Shown here: positions 9,507 to 45,774 of the stretch, one piece after another
How the letters are laid out: each line of letters opens with the position of its first letter
Numbering within the stretch: the stretch's first letter is position 1
DNA from: Lysobacter firmicutimachus
Lineage (GTDB): Bacteria > Pseudomonadota > Gammaproteobacteria > Xanthomonadales > Xanthomonadaceae
Reading direction: 5' to 3'
NCBI RefSeq assembly: GCF_037027445.1
Contig: NZ_JBANDL010000002.1
Location: 2,542,001-2,606,000, forward strand
Length of the DNA stretch: 64,000 bases
Program-made: the position numbers and the translations under genes
The notes under the pieces: model-generated
The model's database searches: none
What the model was told of the DNA's origin: nothing
Seen by the model: the letters and a program-made list of their open reading frames with translations, nothing else

Positions 9507-10559
9507 TTACGGCGCGAGGGTGGCGACGCCCCAGTTCGGGGTCGCGGCGCTCGGCGAGGTCAGGCACATGGCCGAGGCCACGTAGGGACCGCCGCGCAGG
9601 TCGCCGGTGCGGCGCTGGGCGAGGGCGTCGGTGCTCAGGCCGAGGCCGCCGCCGGCGTCGATCGCCATCATCTCGTCCATGCACATGCGGCTGGCGTCGA
9701 CGCAGCGGTTGAGGATCGCGTGGTACAGGCCCGGCGCGACCGCGCCGTAGCGGCGCACCGGTTCCTTCTCGCTGGGCTTTTCCAGTTCCAGATAGCCGGC
9801 GCGTTCCAGGGTGGTGCCGCTGGCGCGGTTCTTGGCCACCCAGGCGTCGAAGCCGGCCTGGTCGAGGCCGTGGAAGCGGAAGCGCATGTGCGAGAAGCCG
9901 GCGCCGCTGTAGTTGGCGGAGAAACCCTCGTAATCGCCCGGCTTGTTGATCACCGCGTGCAACTGGGTCTGCATGCCCGGCATCGCGTAGATCTGTCCGG
10001 CCAGGGCCGGGACGTAGAAGGAGTTCATCACCGTCGAGGCGGTGATCTTGAACTGGATCGGCCGGTCGACCGGCGCGGCCACTTCGTTGATCGTGGCGAT
10101 GTTCTGCTCCGGATACAGGAACAACCACTTCCAGTCCAGCGCCACCACTTCGATCACCAGCGGCTTGACGTCGGCGGCGACCGGCTGGCCGGGCTTGATC
10201 CGGTCGAGCGGGCGATACGGGTCCAGGGTGTGAGTGCTGACCCAGGTGATCGCGCCGAGGATGATGATGATCAGCAGCGGCGCCGACCAGATCACCAGCT
10301 CGAGCTGGGTGGAGTGGTCCCAATCGGGCTTGTACGTCGCCTTGGTGTTCGAGGCGCGGTAGCGCCAGGCGAAGAACAGCGTCAGCGCGATCACCGGCAC
10401 GATGATCAGCAGCATCAGCACGGTCGAGATCACGATCAGGTTGCCTTGCTGCTGGGCGATGTCGCCCGACGGGTTCAGCACCACGGTGTTGCAACCGGCC
10501 AGCGCCAGCGTCGCGCCGGCGGTGAGCAGGGGTCGGAGCAGAGTCTTGAAGGCGTTCAT
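9507..10559 (-). CDS. cyoA: Cytochrome o ubiquinol oxidase subunit II (lipoprotein)
   Basis: 350 residues. A lipoprotein signal ends in the lipobox LAGC with Cys23. Two transmembrane helices follow (about 42-65 and 85-108), then a periplasmic cupredoxin-like domain with WKWLFLYPEQNIATINE and NSFYVPALAGQIYAMPGMQT. The Cys/His ligands of CuA are absent, as expected for a quinol rather than cytochrome c oxidase. The C-terminal COX_ARM-like region is about 30 residues longer than in many homologues. It is first in cyoABCD, and its promoter must lie in the 327-bp gap shared with the divergent MFS gene at 10887; no clear -35/-10 pair is visible there. Confidence 0.93.
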   Translation of the reverse strand: MNAFKTLLRPLLTAGATLALAGCNTVVLNPSGDIAQQQGNLIVISTVLMLLIIVPVIALTLFFAWRYRASNTKATYKPDWDHSTQLELVIWSAPLLIIIILGAITWVSTHTLDPYRPLDRIKPGQPVAADVKPLVIEVVALDWKWLFLYPEQNIATINEVAAPVDRPIQFKITASTVMNSFYVPALAGQIYAMPGMQTQLHAVINKPGDYEGFSANYSGAGFSHMRFRFHGLDQAGFDAWVAKNRASGTTLERAGYLELEKPSEKEPVRRYGAVAPGLYHAILNRCVDASRMCMDEMMAIDAGGGLGLSTDALAQRRTGDLRGGPYVASAMCLTSPSAATPNWGVATLAP

Positions 10560-10886
10560 CGATCTGACGCGTAGGCACGAGCGAGGGCCGCGACGGCCGC
10601 GGCGATGGGCGCGATCCTAAAGGCCGGCGGCGGTGGGGACGATTGGACGTTTTGTCCCATGCGCTGCGCTGCAACATCGCCCCGGCCGGGCCCAGGCCAG
10701 GGCCGGGGCGTCGCGCCGTCTTCACGAAACCCAACAACGGCGCGGCCTGGCGCTGAACAGGGCGCTCCGAATGCGGTATTGGCGTCGTCCGCAGACCGGA
10801 GTAACGTCGGAGAGGCGGGTCAAGCCACCCGCCCGTTCCGGCACAGCCGCCGACCACGGACCGCAACCCGTACCGAGCGCCCGCCT

Positions 10887-12215
10887 ATGATGCCTATGCC
10901 CAGCCATGCCCTCCCGGAGTCGTCCCGCACCGTTTCCGTCCATGGCCCCGAGCCCCAGGGCGAGGTCAAGCCCGGCGAGATCGCGGTCGGGGTGGTGATC
11001 GGGCGGGCCTCGGAGTACTTCGACTTCTTCGTCTACGGCATCGCTTCGGCCCTGGTCTTCCCCTCGGTGTTCTTTCCCTTCCTCGGCAAGCTCGAGGCCA
11101 CCTTGTGGTCGTTCGCGATCTTCGCCCTGGCCTTCGTCTCGCGGCCGCTGGGCACGGTGCTGTTCATGTGGATCCAGCGCCGCTGGGATCGCAGCACCAA
11201 ATTGACCGCGGCCTTGTTCCTGCTCGGCAGTTGCACCGCCGGCATCGCCTTCCTGCCCGGGTTCGCCAAGATCGGCAGCCTGTCGATCGTGCTGCTGGCG
11301 CTGTTCCGGCTCGGCCAAGGCGTGGCCCTGGGTGGTTCCTGGGACGGCCTGCCGTCGCTGCTGGCGCTGAACGCGCCCAAGGACCGGCGCGGCTGGTACG
11401 CCATGCTCGGCCAGCTCGGCGCCCCGGTCGGCTTCATCATCTCCGCGGCCCTGTTCGCCTATCTTTACGGCGCCCTGTCGCCGACCGACTTCTTCGACTG
11501 GGGCTGGCGCTATCCCTTCTTCGCCGCGTTCGCGATCAACGTGGTGGCCCTGTTCGCCCGCCTGCGCCTGGTGCTGACCCACGAATACGAGCGCGAGCTG
11601 GGCGAGCACGAGCTGGAGCCGACCCCGGTGATCGAACTGGTCGGCGCCAAGGGCCGGCATGTGGTGATCGGCGCTTTCGCCGCCTTGGCCAGCTATGCGC
11701 TGTTCCATATCGTCACCATCTTCCCGCTGTCGTGGATCCTGCTGTACTCGGACCAGTCCGTGCCGCAGTTCCTGGCGGTGCAGATCGTCGGCGCCTTCCT
11801 GGCCGCGGGCGCGGTGGTCGTCTCGGGCCTGATCGCCGACCGCTTCGGCCGGCCTCGCACCCTGGCCGCACTGGCCGCGGCGATCGCGATGTTCAGCGGT
11901 TTCGCGCCGACCCTGCTCGGCGGCGGCGCGGTCGGGCAGGATGCCTTCATCCTGATCGGCTTCGTCCTGCTCGGCCTGTCCTACGGCCAGGCGGCCGGGT
12001 CGGTGACCGCCAACTTCGGCTCCAAGTACCGCTACACCGGCGCCGCGCTCACCTCGGACCTGGCCTGGCTGATCGGCGCTGCGTTCGCGCCGCTGGTCGC
12101 GCTGGGGCTGTGCGCCCGATTCGGCCTGGCGTTCGTCGGGGTCTACCTGCTGTCGGGCGCGATCTGCACCATGGCTGCGCTGGCGGTGAACCGGGCGCTC
12201 AAGCTGCGCAGCTGA
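10887..12215 (+). CDS. MFS transporter, MHS (metabolite:H+ symporter)-like
   Basis: 442 residues from the ATG at 10887. The open frame extends 94 codons further upstream, but that part is Arg/Pro-rich and lies in the shared promoter region, so it was left out. The protein has about 12 membrane segments. MHS-type features are AVGVVIGRASEYFDFFVYG near the start, the loop FVSRPLGTVLFMWIQRRWDR and the RLGQGVALGGSWDG motif. MHS members move organic acids or osmolytes with protons; the substrate cannot be told here. It is divergent from cyoA and ends at a strong terminator, so it is probably transcribed alone and does not belong to the NRPS cluster. Confidence 0.82.
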   Translation: MMPMPSHALPESSRTVSVHGPEPQGEVKPGEIAVGVVIGRASEYFDFFVYGIASALVFPSVFFPFLGKLEATLWSFAIFALAFVSRPLGTVLFMWIQRRWDRSTKLTAALFLLGSCTAGIAFLPGFAKIGSLSIVLLALFRLGQGVALGGSWDGLPSLLALNAPKDRRGWYAMLGQLGAPVGFIISAALFAYLYGALSPTDFFDWGWRYPFFAAFAINVVALFARLRLVLTHEYERELGEHELEPTPVIELVGAKGRHVVIGAFAALASYALFHIVTIFPLSWILLYSDQSVPQFLAVQIVGAFLAAGAVVVSGLIADRFGRPRTLAALAAAIAMFSGFAPTLLGGGAVGQDAFILIGFVLLGLSYGQAAGSVTANFGSKYRYTGAALTSDLAWLIGAAFAPLVALGLCARFGLAFVGVYLLSGAICTMAALAVNRALKLRS

Positions 12216-12254
12216 GCGCCGCCCGCGCCGGCGATGCCGGCCCAGCCTGCCCAA

Positions 12255-12282
12255 CGACGGCCCGCGCTCGCGCGGGCCGTCG
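12255..12282 (+). terminator. Rho-independent terminator of the MHS transporter gene
   Basis: A perfect 12-bp GC-rich stem (CGACGGCCCGCG, 12255-12266) with loop CTCG pairs with 12271-12282 and is followed by GCGTTTTG. It lies 40 bp after the stop at 12215 and insulates the NRPS cluster leader from upstream transcription. Confidence 0.85.
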
Positions 12283-13215
12283 GCGTTTTGGAGCGGCCGT
12301 CGATGCCGGCGGGGCGCCGCGTCCGGAATAGCGGGGCGCTTACCTATATATAAGTGCCACAGTGGAGCGCGCGGGTCCGTTGCGGCGGCCGCCAGGAGTT
12401 TGCCGATCCTGGCGAATTGAACGCGGCCTGCGATCGAGATCCGCCGCCGCCGAGATCGCCTCCGGCCCTCGTGGGGGCGGCGCAAGACCATCGAGACGAT
12501 TTCGGAACCATCGGTGCGCGCAATCGTTGGTGCGGCTTCGTGCATACGTTGCCGTACGCGAAGCGAACGATGCAGCAGCGCATTTGCCGTCCGGCCCAGA
12601 CGGCTTGCGATGCATAACGCGCCAGGTCGCAGGCCGTGGTTACGAAACTTGCGGCAGACACGCGCGGCGATCGGTGCACCCCTCAGCCGGTCGATGCATC
12701 GCGCGGTGCGCGCAGCGCGGAACACGGCATCGAAAGCGTTGCGCAACACGATGCGGAACGCGCATTCGTTAATCGTCGATAACGAACGCATGCATGCGTT
12801 GAGATCGCCTCGGCGCGATGCGACCGGATGTTGCATCCCATCGGCCAGCGGCAATTGCATTCGCGCTGTGTAGGAATTGCCTGGATTTCGCGGAGTTTGC
12901 GCAGCGACGTCGACGTTCTCTGTCCGAGTGCGCGTTCCGTTCGCGCCTGAATGTGACGAAGCCACGCGAACGAGTTGAACGGAAACAAATCGATGTCGCA
13001 GAGTTTGATCGGGTACTCCGTTTGCAAATCTTCGCTGCAGCGTTCGTAAAGAACTTTCAACACTGCGATATATGTTATGGACGCAGTCACCGAACCAAAG
13101 CCTGTTGCGTTAGCCGGATTCAGTCGGGCGCGCCGCGCCTGGAAGCAACGCGACCACATCTCGCCGCAGAAGTACCCGCGACGCATCGTTCGCGGGAACC
13201 AGAGAGAGCGAACGT
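12283..13215. promoter_or_regulatory. Long non-coding leader of the lipopeptide cluster, rich in palindromes
   Basis: About 930 bp without a convincing gene, visibly less GC-rich than its surroundings. It holds TATATATA at 12345-12352, the perfect 16-bp palindrome AACGCATGCATGCGTT at 12785-12800, the 10-bp palindrome GTTGCGCAAC at 12738-12747, and between them a near-palindrome around TTAATCGTCGATAA. Frames on both strands across it lack family resemblance and good ribosome sites. It most likely carries the promoter and operators of the exporter-NRPS operon starting at 13216. Which regulator acts there is unknown, and no regulator gene is present in the cluster. Confidence 0.5.
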
Positions 13216-14601
13216 ATGCAGGAGGCGACCGTCGAGCAAGCGCCGGCATCGACGAGCGGACCCACGAGCGCGACATCGCCGCAAGCGGCGCCGCGCGCGC
13301 GCTCGACGTTCGCGCTGCTGTGGCTGAGCGAGACCGCGTTCGACCTGGGCACGACGTTGGTCAGCTTCGCGGTCGGCGTGTGGATCTTCTCTCAAACGGG
13401 ATCGGCCCAGGACTATTCGTTGTCGATCCTCTTCGCGGTGCTGGCGGGCATGCTGGCGACGCCGTTCGCGGGAGCGTTCGCTGACCGTTACGATCGGCGC
13501 TGGGTGGTGTTGTGCTGCGATCTGGGCGCCATCGCCGGCACGTTCGCGATCGTGACGGCGCTGGTGTACGGCCGGGCGGGCATCGGCGCCTTGTACCTGT
13601 ATGCCGCGGCCGCATCGGCGCTGGGCGCTTTGCGCAGGCCGGCGATTCGCGTCGCGATCAGCCGCTTCGTGCCCAAGGACCGTTTCGCTCAGGTCGGCGG
13701 CCTGACCGGTGTTTCGCGCGCCCTGGTTCAGGTCGGCGCGCCCACCGCCGCCGGCTTCTTGATGGCGCGCCTGGGGCTGCAGGGCGTGATGGCGACCCAA
13801 CTGTGCCTGTTGCTGGGCGGCGCGGTGCTGATGTTCGCAGCGCTGACCCGTGCCGGCGATCGTGTACGCGGCGGCGCGATCGCGGCGAAAACAGGCTTGC
13901 TCGGCGGCGCCATGAACAGCTTCGGCGGCGCGTTCGGCTATCTGCGCGAACAACCGTTGATGCGCGCCCTGCTGCTGTATGGCGCGCTGGTGCAATGCCT
14001 GATGGTGCTGGCGACGACGTTGCTGACGCCGATGGTGCTGTCGACCCATTCCAGCGATGTGCTCGGCCTGGTGATGTCGGTCGGCATCGTCGGCGGACTG
14101 CTCGGTTCGATCGTGGTCGCGACCGCCTGGATTCGCCGGAACCTGATGCACTGGATCCTGGCCTGCGACGCGCTGCAGTGCGCGGCGGTGCTGATCGCCG
14201 GCTACGCGACGGGACCGGCCTGGTGGTGCGCGACCGCGTTCGTGTGCCTGTTTTGCGGCAGCACGTCGGTGGCGTGTTCGCACGCGCTGTGGATGCGCAA
14301 GGCGCCGCTGTCGCGTCAGGGCAGCATTTTCTCCCTGGTTGCAGCGAGCAACATGCTGGTGATGTGCGTCGTGCTGCTGATCGGAAGCTGGCTGGCCGAC
14401 GCGGTACTGGAGCCCGCGCTGCGCGAAGGCGGTGCGCTCGACGCGACGGTCGGCGGCTGGTTCGGCAGCGGACGCGGACGCGGCATCGGCTTTTTGTTCT
14501 TCGTCAGCGGCGCGATCGGCTTGGCATTGACGTCGTTCGCTCTGGCCAGCCGTCGCCTACGACGGCTCGAAACCCTGGTGGCGGACCGCTGCGATCCCTG
14601 A
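13216..14601 (+). CDS. MFS exporter of the lipopeptide cluster (EntS-like, MFS_3)
   Basis: 461 residues with about 12 membrane segments. After a polar Ala/Thr/Ser-rich N-terminus (about 1-35) comes FALLWLSETAFDLGTTLVSFAVGVWI, then the loop FAGAFADRYDRRWVV (an MFS motif A variant). Resemblance is to the EntS/MFS_3 branch, which exports siderophores and other peptide products. The ATG at 13216 is preceded by AGAGAG. It is the first gene of the cluster, 84 bp before the first NRPS on the same strand, which suggests that it exports the lipopeptide and contributes to self-protection (inference from position). No ABC exporter is found in the cluster. Confidence 0.8.
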   Translation: MQEATVEQAPASTSGPTSATSPQAAPRARSTFALLWLSETAFDLGTTLVSFAVGVWIFSQTGSAQDYSLSILFAVLAGMLATPFAGAFADRYDRRWVVLCCDLGAIAGTFAIVTALVYGRAGIGALYLYAAAASALGALRRPAIRVAISRFVPKDRFAQVGGLTGVSRALVQVGAPTAAGFLMARLGLQGVMATQLCLLLGGAVLMFAALTRAGDRVRGGAIAAKTGLLGGAMNSFGGAFGYLREQPLMRALLLYGALVQCLMVLATTLLTPMVLSTHSSDVLGLVMSVGIVGGLLGSIVVATAWIRRNLMHWILACDALQCAAVLIAGYATGPAWWCATAFVCLFCGSTSVACSHALWMRKAPLSRQGSIFSLVAASNMLVMCVVLLIGSWLADAVLEPALREGGALDATVGGWFGSGRGRGIGFLFFVSGAIGLALTSFALASRRLRRLETLVADRCDP

Positions 14602-14685
14602 CGGCGTCCGGCCACGCACGACAACGCCTTGCGCGCGGTGCGCGCGGGCGACCCGTTCCTTCCGATTTTCCAATCAGCCGATCCC

Positions 14686-42594
<27,909 letters not shown>

Positions 42595-42598
<4 letters not shown>

Positions 42599-43569
42599 GC
42601 ATGAGCGAAACGGCCCGCCCGATCGACGTGCCGCCTTGCGGGGTCGCCGACGGCCTCGGCGAAGGCTTTCCGCACCTGATCCGAGCCGCGCCCGGCGCGG
42701 GCGATGCCATCGCCTGGCTGGAGCAGGCCATGCCGAGGCTGGAGCCGGAACTGCATCGTTGCGGCGCACTGCTGTTCCGCGGCTTCGCTTTGCGCGAGGC
42801 CGAGGACTTCCGTCGCGCGGTCGCGGCGATGGCGCCGCGGTTGCGCGACTACACCGGCGGCACCTCGCCGCGAAGCCAGGTCGCCGAGGGCGTCTACACC
42901 TCGACCGAGTACCCAAAACACCTGGAAATACCGCTGCACAACGAGATGTCCTACAGCTCGCGCTGGCCGCAGCGGTTGTACTTCTTCTGTGCGGTCGCGC
43001 CGCAGACCGGCGGTGCGACGCCGATCGCGGACTCGCGGCGAATCCTGCAGGCCATGCCGGCGCGGATCGTCGACGAGTTCGAGCGCCGCGAGCTGCTGTA
43101 CGTGCGCAACCTGGCCTCGGCGCAGTCGCCCTACAACGCATGGAGCAAGGCATTCGAGACCGAAGACCGCGAGCAGGTCGAGGCCTATTGCCGGGAGATG
43201 GACATCGGCTACGAATGGCAACGCAGCGGCGGGCTGCGCATCCAGGAGCGGCGCCCGGCGACGCGCGCGCATCCCGTAACCGGCGAGCGGGTGTGGTTCA
43301 ACCAGGTGCATTTGTTCCACGCCTCGAACACGCCGCTGGCCAGCGCGCTCAGCGCCCGGATCGAGGCCGGGCTGCCGATGGCCGCCTACTACGGCGACGG
43401 CGGCCGGATCGGCAACGACACCCTGGCCGACGTGCGCGACGTGCTCAACGCGCACCGTCGCGGGTTCCGCTGGCAGCAAGGCGACTTGCTGGTGGTCGAC
43501 AACGTGCTGGCCGCGCACGGCCGGCTGCCGTTCGACGGCCCGCGCCGGATCCTGGTCGCCATGTCTTGA
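42595..43569 (+). CDS. TauD/SyrP-type Fe(II)/2OG hydroxylase 1 (probable Asp beta-hydroxylase)
   Basis: 324 residues. The ATG overlaps the NRPS 3 stop (ATGA); a second ATG lies two codons on. The iron facial triad is visible: His115 and Glu117 in LHNEMS, distal His308 in AAHGRLPF, followed by the Arg of GPRRIL that binds 2-oxoglutarate. The WPQRLYFFC segment is typical of SyrP-like enzymes, which hydroxylate aspartyl residues held on NRPS carrier domains. The cluster has two Asp modules (5 and 8) and two such hydroxylases, so each may serve one module; which serves which cannot be told. Alternatively it hydroxylates another residue. Confidence 0.85.
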
Positions 43570-43614
43570 GCCCGATTCTCCGACCATCACTTTCCAAACG
43601 ACGCGAACACGAAC

Positions 43615-44535
43615 ATGAAAATCAACTCCGCCACGCGCGAGGCGCTCGCGCCCTGGATCCGACAGAACCGCCCGCTCATCGACGACGCACTGTGGAGCGA
43701 CGGCTACGTGCTGTTCCGCGGCTTCGACGTCGGCGGCCTCGACGGTTTCGAGGAAAGCGCAGCCAGCGCCTGCGACTGCCTGTACAAGCACTACGGCGAC
43801 CTGCCGCTGGCCAGCGCCAGCGAGAACGTCTACTTCGCCACGCCGTATCCCAGGCACTTGGAGATCCAGTTTCATAACGAAGCCTCGCACACTCACACCT
43901 GGCCCTCGCGGCAGCTGTTCTTCTGCCTGGAGCCGGCGCCCGAAGGCGGCGAATGGACCCTGTCGGACGGGCGCCAAGTGGTCCAGCGCCTGCCGGCGGA
44001 GATGCTCGAGCGCTTCCGCGAGCTGGGCCTGGTCTATCGGCGCCGCTTCATCCGCGGGCTCGACGCATCCTGGGAGCAATTCTTCAAGGTCGGCAGCCTG
44101 CAGGAGCTGCGCGACAAGATCGCGCCGACCGGGCACGAGATCGATGCGCCGTCGGAGAACGACGTCACCGTGTCCTACCGCACCCATGCGTTGCTGCAGA
44201 TTCCAGAGCGCGGCACCGAGGCTTGGTTCAACCAGATCCTGCTGCACCATCCCGACGCGCTGCCGGCCGAGGTCGACGGCCTGTTGCGCAAGCATTTCCA
44301 GCGCGATCAGTTTCCGCGCACGGTGTTCTTCGGCGACGGCAGTCCGATTCCGACCGAATGGGTGCGCACCATCGACCGGGTGCTGAGCGAGTGCTCGGTG
44401 CGCATCCAGACCCAGACCCACGACGTGTTGCTGGTCAACAACCTGCTGCTGGCGCATGGGCGCCTGCCGTACAGCGGCAACCGCCAGATCCGCGTCGCCC
44501 TGGGCGACATGCGCGTCCACGCTGCGGCCGCCTGA
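43615..44535 (+). CDS. TauD/SyrP-type Fe(II)/2OG hydroxylase 2 (probable Asp beta-hydroxylase)
   Basis: 306 residues, starting 45 bp after hydroxylase 1 with a weak ribosome site. Iron ligands are His87 and Glu89 (FHNEAS) and distal His281 (LAHGRLPY), with the Arg of GNRQIR for 2-oxoglutarate. It shares the overall fold and the HLEI(P/Q)xHNE block with hydroxylase 1, but the two differ widely elsewhere, so they are old paralogues rather than a recent copy. The family acts on carrier-bound amino acids in NRPS pathways. With one L- and one D-hydroxy-Asp expected in the product class, a division of labour between the two enzymes is plausible. Confidence 0.84.
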   Translation: MKINSATREALAPWIRQNRPLIDDALWSDGYVLFRGFDVGGLDGFEESAASACDCLYKHYGDLPLASASENVYFATPYPRHLEIQFHNEASHTHTWPSRQLFFCLEPAPEGGEWTLSDGRQVVQRLPAEMLERFRELGLVYRRRFIRGLDASWEQFFKVGSLQELRDKIAPTGHEIDAPSENDVTVSYRTHALLQIPERGTEAWFNQILLHHPDALPAEVDGLLRKHFQRDQFPRTVFFGDGSPIPTEWVRTIDRVLSECSVRIQTQTHDVLLVNNLLLAHGRLPYSGNRQIRVALGDMRVHAAAA

Positions 44536-44576
44536 GTCGCCCCAACCACCACACTTCACGGCACGAGAATTCCGGC

Positions 44577-45749
44577 ATGATCAAGCGCCAGCACGTCGTC
44601 AACGACTTCTTTCCCGAGGCCGAAGCCATGCGCACGGCCTACGACGGCAAGGTCAAGAACGCCTACAACCAGACCGTCCAGTGGCAGTACTTCTGCGAAC
44701 CGCGGATGTACACCTATCTGCGCACCATGCCGCAACAGGTGATGCCGGAGGCGCTGTGGGGCCGTTTCACCCAACACCTGAAACAGTGGTGCATCGACCA
44801 CGTCGGCCTGCTGCCGACCGGCACGCCCAATCTGCACCTGATGGTCAACGGCTGCACCCTCGGCCTGCACAGCGATTTCCACAACGGCACCTTCGGTTTC
44901 GTGTTCTCATTGACCCGCTGGGATACGCGCAAGTTTTCCGGCGGCGAAACCCTGCTGATGCGCGACGGCGTGCCCAGCTACAAGAAGCATCACGTCCAGG
45001 GCGAGGTGCTGTACGAACTGGTGCCGGCGCAGTTCAATCAGTTGCTGCTGTTCGACGACCGCATCGTGCACGGCACCCAGACCATCGAAGGCAGCATGGA
45101 CCCGCTCGACGGCCGCATCGCCCTGGTCGGGCATCTGCGCGCGACTTCGCCGGTGGTGACCGGCCCCCTCGACGCCGCCGCGGCGCGCAAGACCGTGTTC
45201 GAGTTCCATCGCGCCTTGGCCGAGCCGGTGAAGCCGTACAAGGACGTGCAAGGGGTCATGACCTTCCGCCTGAGCGTCGACGCCGACGGCGCGGTGGAGT
45301 CGGTCGCGGTGCTGACCGACAACTTCGTCACTGCGCACAGCGGCTATGAAAGCAACGAAGACGTCGCCGCGGTGCGGGCCCTGGTGCTGGACGCCGCCTC
45401 CAAGCTGCGTTTCGCCGCCGCGTCCGGGCCGTCCAAGGTCACCACGGCGGTGTTGCTGCCGCTGCCGGACCTGCGTCCCATCGAGATATCGATCCCGCAT
45501 GCCGGCCGTCCGGCCAGGCTGCAGGAAGCGCTCAAGGCCCAGCTCAAGGAAGGCGCGGCGCTGGGGTTCGAGGTCGATGCGCAGAGCGACGGATTCGCGG
45601 TGCGCGAACCGCTGGCCGGCACGATCAAGATCGAGCCCGGCCGCATCGTCGCGTCGTTCGATCCGCCGATGTGGGTGCCGTCGCAACGCGACCACTTCCA
45701 GGCCATCTTGAGCGAGAACCTGGGCATGCTCGCCAAGTACGCCGGTTGA
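44577..45749 (+). CDS. 2OG-Fe(II) oxygenase, probable proline hydroxylase with extra C-terminal domain
   Basis: 390 residues from ATG 44577, 41 bp after hydroxylase 2. The first half (about 1-215) is a P4H-like double-stranded beta-helix domain: His98 and Asp100 (LHSDFH), GGETLLMRD, FDDRIVHG with His165, then GRIALVGHLR supplying the 2-oxoglutarate Arg. The second half (about 220-390) is not a standard part of this family; FRLSVDADGAVESVAVLTDN suggests a compact beta-rich domain. Compounds of this class carry 3-hydroxyproline, and modules 3 and 7 activate Pro, so proline hydroxylation is the best guess. Free proline, carrier-bound proline or the finished peptide could each be the substrate. 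Confidence 0.75.
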   Translation: MIKRQHVVNDFFPEAEAMRTAYDGKVKNAYNQTVQWQYFCEPRMYTYLRTMPQQVMPEALWGRFTQHLKQWCIDHVGLLPTGTPNLHLMVNGCTLGLHSDFHNGTFGFVFSLTRWDTRKFSGGETLLMRDGVPSYKKHHVQGEVLYELVPAQFNQLLLFDDRIVHGTQTIEGSMDPLDGRIALVGHLRATSPVVTGPLDAAAARKTVFEFHRALAEPVKPYKDVQGVMTFRLSVDADGAVESVAVLTDNFVTAHSGYESNEDVAAVRALVLDAASKLRFAAASGPSKVTTAVLLPLPDLRPIEISIPHAGRPARLQEALKAQLKEGAALGFEVDAQSDGFAVREPLAGTIKIEPGRIVASFDPPMWVPSQRDHFQAILSENLGMLAKYAG

Positions 45750-45774
45750 GCGGGCAGGGCAGGGCGCGACGCGC

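Noticed and set aside
10722..12965. A 747-codon minus-strand frame over the MHS transporter
   Set aside because: Shadow of the transporter; Gln/Arg/Gly-rich with no motif, and it crosses the strong terminator.
12683..13276. A minus-strand frame of 197 codons in the cluster leader
   Set aside because: Composition is mixed (Ser/Arg/Cys-rich), there is no ribosome site or family resemblance, and it overlaps the exporter start and the palindromes.
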